Assembly: GCA_903827735.1 (NCBI GenBank)
Contig: CAIKJM010000342.1
Location: forward strand, 1 to 6,663
Direction of reading: 5' to 3'
Length of the DNA: 6,663 nt
Source: an uncultured Rhodanobacter sp.
GTDB lineage: Bacteria > Pseudomonadota > Gammaproteobacteria > Xanthomonadales > Rhodanobacteraceae
Of this stretch, positions 1 to 5,365 are shown piece by piece. The translations under genes and the position numbers were made by a program. Each line of letters starts with the position of its first letter. Position 1 is the first letter of the stretch. The notes beneath the pieces are model-generated. The model was not told where the DNA came from, made no database searches, and was given only the letters and a program-made list of their open reading frames with translations.

Positions 1-130
1 ACTCGCTGCACCGATCGCGGTCAACGCTTTGCGCGCAGAGCTAGCTAACGATGCCTCCGTCGAGGTGATTCTTTGCTGTTACAGCGACGCGATGCAGGCG
101 ATATTCCAACGCGCGCTCAATGCAGCTTGA
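1..130 (+). CDS. Macrodomain (O-acetyl-ADP-ribose deacetylase-like) protein, C-terminal fragment
   Basis: An open frame runs from the left edge (first full codon at position 2) to a TGA at 128-130, giving 42 residues of a protein whose start is outside the window. It reads LAAPIAVNALRAEL, then VEVILCCYSDAMQAIF, then RALNAA. This pattern, an amphipathic helix followed by a beta strand ending CCYS or CCFS and a last helix, is the usual C-terminus of bacterial macrodomain proteins of the O-acetyl-ADP-ribose deacetylase type, which hydrolyse ADP-ribose esters. The ligand-binding loops lie outside the window, so activity cannot be judged. The gene converges on batD and overlaps its 3' end by 14 bases. 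The family call rests on a short tail recognised by eye. The frame is open throughout and matches the expected end of the domain, which argues against a chance ORF. Confidence 0.66.
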   Translation, partial: LAAPIAVNALRAELANDASVEVILCCYSDAMQAIFQRALNAA

Positions 131-1820
131 ACGGATACAGCGGTGGAAGATCGCTCGCCTCTTCGCTGCGGCCATCGGCGCGCCAGACAAAGCCCCGTTT
201 GAAGACCTCCGCGAGTTTTGTATCGCGCGCCACCGATGACGTGCCGGCGTAATGCCGCTGCTGCAGGCTCGCAATCGCCGCACGCTGCGCCTCGTCGCCA
301 AGCAACCCGCTCAAATCACCAAGGTGTTGGATCGCAGGACGTTCCGACCTGGCCCACGCCAGCAGGCTACGCACCTGCGCTGTCGTATCGCTACCGCCTG
401 CGGCGGCGATAAACGCCCGCTGCCTCTCCCGCGCCGATGCGTTGGCGTGTTCTGCTGCCGCTGGCCGCGGCGAAGGCTCGCGCCGGCTGTTGCGCCATAC
501 AAGCCACGCTAAGACGCTGATCAGCCACAGGGCGAAGCTGCCGAGTGCGATCCAGCGCCACGGCGTACTCTGGGACGCCGCTGCAGCCGGCGCCGATGGG
601 CTGGCTGAGGCAACGGATGAAGCCTCAGAAGGCTTGGCCGTCTGGACGTCTGAAGCGCCAATCGCAGGTAAGACCGTGAAGCTGTGCTCAGGTATCTGCG
701 CAACCTCCATCCGGTCGGTCAAGACGTTCCACCATTTCAGCGTCGTGGCGGGTATGGTCAACGTGCCGGCGCGATTAGGCACGACGGCGAACGCCTCCTG
801 CCGCTGGCCGACGATCCACGGTCCATCGTTGCGACTTGTGGTCGTGGGCTTGTCCGGATAGACGGTGGCACCGTCTAACGGCGGCAGACTCAGCGCCGGT
901 AGTGTCTCCGCCGGCAGGCCAGTCGCCTGCAGATTCATCGTTAGATTCAACGGCTGGCCGACGCGCACCGGGTTCTGCGCGTCGGGCAGGCCATCGAGCG
1001 TCAGCGTCAGCTGGCGCGCTGGCAGCCAGGCGGTACCACCCCAGTCCGACGGCGTCGGTTTTATGTCGATCGACACCGCCGGCGCGCTCGCCGTCACGGG
1101 CTTACGGGCGCCGAAGAAGCTGTCCGGGTCGGACGGATCCATCGCAACGCCCTGAAAATTCAGCGCCGGAATCTCGACATGACCAGCATGCTGCGGCACC
1201 ACCGCATAGCGCCGCTCCAGCACGTGGTACTGGCGACCGCCGCGTTCAACCGAATAGTTGGTGTCGTCGCCGATCTTGTTGAACTGCAGGCCGTTGAGCT
1301 GCGGCGCTTCGAGCGAGCCGTCGCTGATGCTGGTGGCAAAAAATAGTCGCACCACGTAGCTCAGCTGCTGCCCGACGTAGCCGTGGCTGGGCTCGATCTG
1401 CGACTCCATGAAAACGTCGCTATGTGCCGCCCTGGCGTCTGTGGGACTGGCGGCCGTTACCTCAACTTGCAGCGGTGCCGTTCGGCTGCCGGCGACATTG
1501 AGCGAAGGAATTTGTAGAGAACCTGTATGCAGCGGGCGCAGCACCACGCCGAGGATCAGCTCCGACGTTGCTGCGCCGTTAACGACGCTGACACTGCTAT
1601 TTTGCGACGTGCCGAGCATGTCAAAATCGTTGCCGAGCACGCTGAGATCGGGCATCGCGATATTGCCCGCGTCGCCCTGGATATGCAGGTTCAGGGTTAC
1701 GGTTTCGCCCAGCGCCACCGTACTGCGATCGACCGTCGCCTGCACATCGGCGGCATTGGCCAACGCCGGGATCAGCAACAGGGCAAGCAGGCACCATGCA
1801 ATAAGTCGTCGATGCATCAC
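117..1820 (-). CDS. batD: BatD-type oxygen-tolerance protein, membrane-anchored periplasmic
   Basis: This is the last gene of the operon, 567 residues, a normal length for BatD. Residues 1-23 are a signal peptide with likely cleavage after ANA. Residues 24-385 hold three beta-rich units, each opening with a VGQ- or LGE-like turn (37, 149, 287) and closing with an [HR][AT]G...IP motif (98, 211, 350). An Ala/Ser/Pro-rich linker (about 386-420) precedes a single membrane helix (421-443). A basic stop-transfer stretch then leads into a helical C-terminal domain of about 120 residues, predicted cytoplasmic. The start is ambiguous: GTG at 1820 overlaps the upstream TGA by 4 bases, and ATG at 1817 shares one base with it. 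A GAGG at 1831-1834 lies 10 bases before the GTG and 13 before the ATG, which slightly favours GTG. BatD proteins occur with BatA/BatB in aerotolerance loci. A periplasmic scaffold role is inferred. Confidence 0.9.
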   Translation of the reverse strand: MMHRRLIAWCLLALLLIPALANAADVQATVDRSTVALGETVTLNLHIQGDAGNIAMPDLSVLGNDFDMLGTSQNSSVSVVNGAATSELILGVVLRPLHTGSLQIPSLNVAGSRTAPLQVEVTAASPTDARAAHSDVFMESQIEPSHGYVGQQLSYVVRLFFATSISDGSLEAPQLNGLQFNKIGDDTNYSVERGGRQYHVLERRYAVVPQHAGHVEIPALNFQGVAMDPSDPDSFFGARKPVTASAPAVSIDIKPTPSDWGGTAWLPARQLTLTLDGLPDAQNPVRVGQPLNLTMNLQATGLPAETLPALSLPPLDGATVYPDKPTTTSRNDGPWIVGQRQEAFAVVPNRAGTLTIPATTLKWWNVLTDRMEVAQIPEHSFTVLPAIGASDVQTAKPSEASSVASASPSAPAAAASQSTPWRWIALGSFALWLISVLAWLVWRNSRREPSPRPAAAEHANASARERQRAFIAAAGGSDTTAQVRSLLAWARSERPAIQHLGDLSGLLGDEAQRAAIASLQQRHYAGTSSVARDTKLAEVFKRGFVWRADGRSEEASDLPPLYPFKLH

Positions 1821-3838
1821 GGCTGATCATCCTCGTTCGGCACGCCACCGTGGCGCTGCTCGTATTCCAGCTGAAACTTCCGCCGCAACAGCGCGCCGGG
1901 ATCATCCGGCACCCGCTGTATCGCCTGGCGCAGATCGGCCGGCAGCTTGGCATTCGGATCGTCTTTCGACATTTCGCCCAGCTGGTGCGTGGCCGGCGGC
2001 TTTTGCTGCGATTCTTTTTGCTGACCAGCGAGCGCCTGATCCATCTGCTTCTGCAAGGCTTGCTGCGCCCTGTCGGCACTAGCTTTTTGTTCAGCCTGCT
2101 GCTGCGGTGTCAGCGGTTTGGGCGGCTCGGATGCCTGATCATTCGTCGACGAATTTTTCCCTGGCTGATCCTGTTGGGATGGATTCTGTTTCGACGGGTT
2201 GGATGCGTCGGGTTTGGATGGATCTTGCGACGGCTGCTTCTGCGTATCTCCCTGACCGCTCTGTCCCGGTTTATCCGATGGCTTGCCTGCATCCGGCGAC
2301 GGCTTGTCGTTCGGCTTTGACGAAGAATCGGACTTGCCGTCTTTACCCTGATCGCCTGGCTTAGGCTGATCGTTGCCCTCGCCGCTCTGCTGGTTTTTCG
2401 AGTTCGAGGAATCCTGCTTCTTTTGGTCCTTGTTTTGCTGGCTCTGGCCCTGCTGTTTTTGATCCTGCGGCTTTTGCTGCTTCAACCAGTCTTGCACCGC
2501 CTTCAAATTGGCAGCCGCGTCGGCGTTCGCCGGATCTACTTTCAGCGCCTGCTTGTATGCGTCAATGGCCTCGTTGTACTGACCCTGCTTCGCCAACGCA
2601 TTGCCGCGGTTGTACGCGGCGTTGCTGCCCGGCACGGCCTGCAAAGTTTTCGCCGCAGCGGCGTAATCCGCCGCGCGATAATCCGCTGCGCCACGCCACG
2701 CCGGATCGCGCGCGAGCTGCTGCGCCTGCTTCGCCGAGCCGCCATGGCGCAGCGTCTGCGCGGCCTGCTGATCGGGGCGCTGCCACAGGTCGCGCCAGTC
2801 GGTGGCCGAGGCGCGGCCGGGCAGCAGTGGCAGCAGAACCAGCGCCAGCAGCAGGAGCCAGCCGCGACGGAACCCGAGGGCAACCACCAGCAATAGCGGC
2901 AGCAGCAGCCATGGGCCACGATCCTGCCATTCGTCACCGAGTTGACCCGAGGCGGCTACCGATGGCCCGGCGCGCAACTCGCTCTTCAGGGTCTCGATAT
3001 CGGCGGCATCCGTCGTCATCGGCACGTAGCGCCCACCACCGGCAGCTGCAAGCGCGGTGAGCGCGGCATCGTCGCGACGGGCCAGAACAATCTGGTTCTG
3101 CTCGTCGCGCAAAAAGCCGCCATTCGCCTGCGGTATCGGACCGCCCTGCAAGGTGCCCACGCCGAGAACCGATACGCGCACGCCCGCAGCGTGGGCGGCA
3201 CGCGCGGCGGCATCCGCTGCCACGTCGACCTGATCGGTGATCAGCACCAGCGAACCGCCTGACACGTTGGCATCGTGAATCAGCGCCGCACCGCGCTGAA
3301 TCGCCGCTGCCGCGTCATTGCCATCCACCGGCATGGTGTCCGGACTCATCGCATTGAGCAGATCGCTGAGGCTGTCCGCGTCGGAAGTCAGCGGCGCGAC
3401 CACGAAAGCTTCGCCGGCGTAACCAATCAGCGCATTCAGCCCATCGCGATTGCTCGCCAGCAGGTCGTGTGTCTTGTAGCGCGCACGGTCCAGCCGGCTG
3501 GGCGCGACGTCACGCGAGAGCATGTGCTGCGACAGAGATATGGCCACCACTTGCGCGGCACGATTGGCGTAGAGCGGCTGCGCCACGCGATTCCACGTCG
3601 GGCCTGCCAGCGCCAGCGCGCAGAGCGACCAGCCGAGAGCGAACAATCCCGACGGCGCGTAGCGGTTGGCCGCGCGACCGCGCAGGAGATGTGGCAACAG
3701 CTCGGCATCGACCAGCCGCGTCAGCTCGACCGGCGTCGCGCCACGCCGCGCGCCCCACCAAAGCAGCAGCGGCAGGGCAGCAAGCGCGACCAGCCAGAGC
3801 GGCCTTAAAAAATGAAACTGGTGCAGCACTTCACTCAT
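1817..3838 (-). CDS. batB: Fused VWA-TPR membrane protein (BatB-BatC fusion)
   Basis: This protein has 673 residues. Two membrane helices (about 10-32 and 60-82) precede a VWA domain (about 95-285), followed by two closely spaced hydrophobic segments (309-323 and 326-341) separated by RR. The region after that starts TDWRDLW and contains a clear TPR (407-440, core NRGNALAKQGQYNEAIDAYK), with a TPR-like helix pair just before it. Residues 456 to about 615 are Gln/Lys/Ser/Pro/Asp-rich low complexity. The end carries a conserved-looking DDPGALLRRKF motif (645-655). The first half corresponds to BatB and the second to BatC, which are separate genes in Bacteroides. The fusion is common in gammaproteobacteria. 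The VWA metal site is degenerate (S101, S103, H105 instead of D, S, S). ATG 3838 is chosen over GTG 3859 because GAGG lies 8 bases upstream and it overlaps the batA stop by only 8 bases. TPR and linker are predicted periplasmic. Confidence 0.93.
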   Translation of the reverse strand: MSEVLHQFHFLRPLWLVALAALPLLLWWGARRGATPVELTRLVDAELLPHLLRGRAANRYAPSGLFALGWSLCALALAGPTWNRVAQPLYANRAAQVVAISLSQHMLSRDVAPSRLDRARYKTHDLLASNRDGLNALIGYAGEAFVVAPLTSDADSLSDLLNAMSPDTMPVDGNDAAAAIQRGAALIHDANVSGGSLVLITDQVDVAADAAARAAHAAGVRVSVLGVGTLQGGPIPQANGGFLRDEQNQIVLARRDDAALTALAAAGGGRYVPMTTDAADIETLKSELRAGPSVAASGQLGDEWQDRGPWLLLPLLLVVALGFRRGWLLLLALVLLPLLPGRASATDWRDLWQRPDQQAAQTLRHGGSAKQAQQLARDPAWRGAADYRAADYAAAAKTLQAVPGSNAAYNRGNALAKQGQYNEAIDAYKQALKVDPANADAAANLKAVQDWLKQQKPQDQKQQGQSQQNKDQKKQDSSNSKNQQSGEGNDQPKPGDQGKDGKSDSSSKPNDKPSPDAGKPSDKPGQSGQGDTQKQPSQDPSKPDASNPSKQNPSQQDQPGKNSSTNDQASEPPKPLTPQQQAEQKASADRAQQALQKQMDQALAGQQKESQQKPPATHQLGEMSKDDPNAKLPADLRQAIQRVPDDPGALLRRKFQLEYEQRHGGVPNEDDQP
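1831..1834 (-). promoter_or_regulatory. Probable ribosome binding site of batD
   Basis: GAGG on the minus strand is inside the last codons of the VWA-TPR gene. It is 10 bases before GTG 1820 and 13 before ATG 1817, so it is at the long end of normal spacing and does not settle which codon is used. Confidence 0.4.
2060..2473 (-). repeat. Low-complexity segment encoding a Q/K/S/P/D/N-rich linker
   Basis: This part of the fused VWA-TPR gene encodes about 138 residues drawn mostly from Gln, Lys, Ser, Pro, Asp, Asn and Gly, with recurring short units such as DQKQQG, KPSDKPGQ and QDPSKP. There is no exact long tandem repeat. The DNA is visibly richer in A and T runs than its neighbours because of Lys, Asn and Gln codons. 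It joins the TPR domain to the C-terminal DDPGALLRRKF motif and should be disordered and periplasmic. BatC-like proteins commonly carry such a tail. Confidence 0.8.
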
Positions 3839-4820
3839 GCGTGCGGCCTCGCATGTCACCGAACTGGCGCGGCAAAATGGCCATCAACAGCAGCGCAATC
3901 GCCACGCCCAGCGGCCAGCGAAATAGTTCGCGTTTTGGCCGCAGCGTCGGGCCGTGCTGCGGCATCGGCTCCAGCGCGTCGATGGCGCGGTACGCGTCGG
4001 CCAGCGCGCGGCTGTCGGTCGCGCGAAAGAAACGCCCGCCGGTCTCCGTCGCGATGCTTGTCAGCATATCGGCATCCAGATCCGCCGAGGGATTGACCAT
4101 CTGGCTACCGAAAAAACCTTGCACGCGCATCTGATCGGCGCCGATGCCGATGGTGTAAATCCGCACACCGGCCGCTTTCGCTGCCCGCGCCGCTTCGCGC
4201 GGCGTGATGCTGCCCGCGTTGTTGACGCCATCGGTAAGCAGCACGAGCACTCGCGCCTGCTGGGGCAGAGCCGACAGGCGTTTTACAGCGACGGCGATGG
4301 CATCGCCAATCGCTGTTTCGGTGCCGGCAAGGCCGACCGTCGACCCTTCGAGCTGCGCCCGCACGGCGGACAAATCAAACGTCAGAGGCGTCACCAGAAA
4401 CGCTTGAGTACCAAACAGGATCAAGCCCATTTCATCGCCGCGACGGCGGCTGATAAAGTCTCCGGCAATCGCTTCCACCGCGCCGAAACGGCTGACCGGC
4501 TGACCGGCCAGATTCATGTCCTCAGTGCGCATGCTCCCGGACAGATCCAATGCGAGCATTAGCGCGCGCCCGCTGTGCTGCTGCGCTTCCGGTGGACCGA
4601 TCCATTGCGGCCGCGCGGCCGCCGCGATCAGGCACAACCAAGCTAGCCCCAGCAGCCACGGGCCTAAGCCACGCGTCGGCTGACCGCTCACGTGAGCAAG
4701 TCGAATACCCCGCTGCGGCAGGTGGAGCGCTAACCCGGGTGCTACCGGTCGCAGCCCGCGCCATAGCAACCACGGCAACGGCAGCAGCACGACAATCCAA
4801 GGCCACGCAAAAGTCGTCAT
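3831..4820 (-). CDS. batA: BatA-type VWA membrane protein
   Basis: This protein has 329 residues, typical for BatA. Two N-terminal membrane helices (about 5-20 and 53-70) flank a basic loop. They are followed by a VWA domain (about 86-280) and a C-terminal membrane helix (about 302-320) with a basic tail. The metal-ion-dependent adhesion site is intact: D92, S94 and S96 in DLSGSM, T169 in the GTETAIGDAI loop, and D197 in LLTDG. The protein should therefore bind a divalent metal and a ligand carboxylate. Positive charges put the loop and tail in the cytoplasm and the VWA domain in the periplasm. The start ATG 4820 overlaps the upstream stop by 4 bases (ATGA), with AGGGGA at 4829-4834 placed 8 bases before it. 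The frame stays open upstream to 5279, but that extension lies within the DUF4381 gene and does not resemble this family. Confidence 0.95.
   Translation of the reverse strand: MTTFAWPWIVVLLPLPWLLWRGLRPVAPGLALHLPQRGIRLAHVSGQPTRGLGPWLLGLAWLCLIAAAARPQWIGPPEAQQHSGRALMLALDLSGSMRTEDMNLAGQPVSRFGAVEAIAGDFISRRRGDEMGLILFGTQAFLVTPLTFDLSAVRAQLEGSTVGLAGTETAIGDAIAVAVKRLSALPQQARVLVLLTDGVNNAGSITPREAARAAKAAGVRIYTIGIGADQMRVQGFFGSQMVNPSADLDADMLTSIATETGGRFFRATDSRALADAYRAIDALEPMPQHGPTLRPKRELFRWPLGVAIALLLMAILPRQFGDMRGRTHE
3847..3850 (-). promoter_or_regulatory. Ribosome binding site deciding the VWA-TPR start
   Basis: GAGG on the minus strand lies 8 bases before ATG 3838. It falls inside the seven extra codons that would follow from GTG 3859, so the ATG, giving 673 residues, is the better start. 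Confidence 0.6.
4607..4622. other. Perfect 16-base GC palindrome inside batA
   Basis: GCGGCCGCGCGGCCGC equals its own reverse complement and is two adjacent copies of the 8-base palindrome GCGGCCGC. It encodes the Ala-Ala-Ala-Arg-Pro run at the end of the second membrane helix of BatA, which is enough to explain it. There is no loop and no T-run, so it does not look like a terminator. Confidence 0.75.
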
Positions 4821-5365
4821 GCGCGCGGTCCCCTGTTGCTTTGCATTTTTGCATCGCGTTTCCACTTGCTCGGCTGCAAAGCCAGTCGCAGCCACCGCCG
4901 AACTGCCTCCGACGCCGCGCGCTGATCGAAGGACGCCGGCGCGCGGTAAAGCACTTGGTCCAGCATCATCAGCTGGTCCAAAGTCGCCGCATCGACCGGC
5001 ACGCGAGACAACGTTTCTCGCCACACAAGCCCGCACGCCTGCGTGGCACGTGCATCGTGGCGACGCGCTACGCGCCGCAGCAGCTGATGCATGCCGCTGG
5101 CCAGCGCGGAATGATTGCCATCGTTCGCGTACTGCCGCTCCATCGCATCTAGCTCGGCCAGCACGCGCTCGCGCTGCCAAAGTTTTTTCCGGTGGCGGCG
5201 CCAGACCCAAGTGCCCGTTAGAACGGCCGCGGTCACCAGCGCGACGAGAATCCACCAGCCCGGAGCGGGCGGCCACCATGATGGATCCGGCGGTAGGTGG
5301 ATATCGCGCAGCACCGGCCCTTGCGCGGCCGCCGCGCTGGACGATGAGGTCGGCTGAGTTTGCAT
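4817..5365 (-). CDS. DUF4381 family membrane protein
   Basis: This protein has 182 residues from the ATG. A short Ser/Ala-rich leader is followed by the family signature LRDIHLPP (19-26) and a Trp/Pro-rich PSWWPPAPGWW (28-38). One membrane helix (about 37-55) comes next. A strongly basic RRHRKK follows, so the C-terminal helical domain (about 62-170) should be cytoplasmic. DUF4381 proteins are regularly found between the DUF58 gene and the VWA genes of MoxR/Bat operons in proteobacteria. Their biochemical role is unknown, and an adaptor between the cytoplasmic ATPase and the membrane VWA proteins is an inference. The frame could start at GTG 5368, which overlaps the upstream stop by 4 bases. 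GGAGG (5374-5378) sits 8 bases before ATG 5365 but only 5 before the GTG, so the ATG is preferred. It shares one base with the DUF58 stop codon. Confidence 0.88.
   Translation of the reverse strand: MQTQPTSSSSAAAAQGPVLRDIHLPPDPSWWPPAPGWWILVALVTAAVLTGTWVWRRHRKKLWQRERVLAELDAMERQYANDGNHSALASGMHQLLRRVARRHDARATQACGLVWRETLSRVPVDAATLDQLMMLDQVLYRAPASFDQRAASEAVRRWLRLALQPSKWKRDAKMQSNRGPRA
4829..4834 (-). promoter_or_regulatory. Ribosome binding site of batA
   Basis: AGGGGA on the minus strand ends 8 bases before ATG 4820. It lies within the last codons of the DUF4381 gene and rules out the long upstream extension of the batA frame. Confidence 0.6.

Noticed and set aside
1..116. Possible terminator or promoter at the left edge
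   Set aside because: No hairpin with a T-run and no convincing -35/-10 pair was seen. The interval is better explained as the coding end of the macrodomain gene.
1621..2079. Minus-strand ORF of 152 residues spanning the batB/batD junction in a third frame
   Set aside because: It overlaps two well-supported genes and is Arg/Ser-rich with no recognisable motif, as expected for a high-GC frame shadow.
1850..2320. Plus-strand ORF of 156 residues rich in Leu and Arg, with an apparent membrane-like composition
   Set aside because: It is the antisense of the Gln/Lys/Ser-rich linker. Gln and Lys codons read backwards give Leu and Phe codons, so the hydrophobic look is a by-product. It has no recognisable family.
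2423..2896. Plus-strand ORF of 157 residues opposite the TPR and linker region
   Set aside because: This is another antisense shadow of the VWA-TPR gene. Its composition is explained by the opposite strand, and no domain is visible.
4821..5279. 153-residue N-terminal extension of the BatA frame
   Set aside because: It runs through the DUF4381 gene in another frame and has Arg/Ala-rich random composition. It is made unnecessary by ATG 4820, which has a good ribosome binding site and starts a normal-length BatA.
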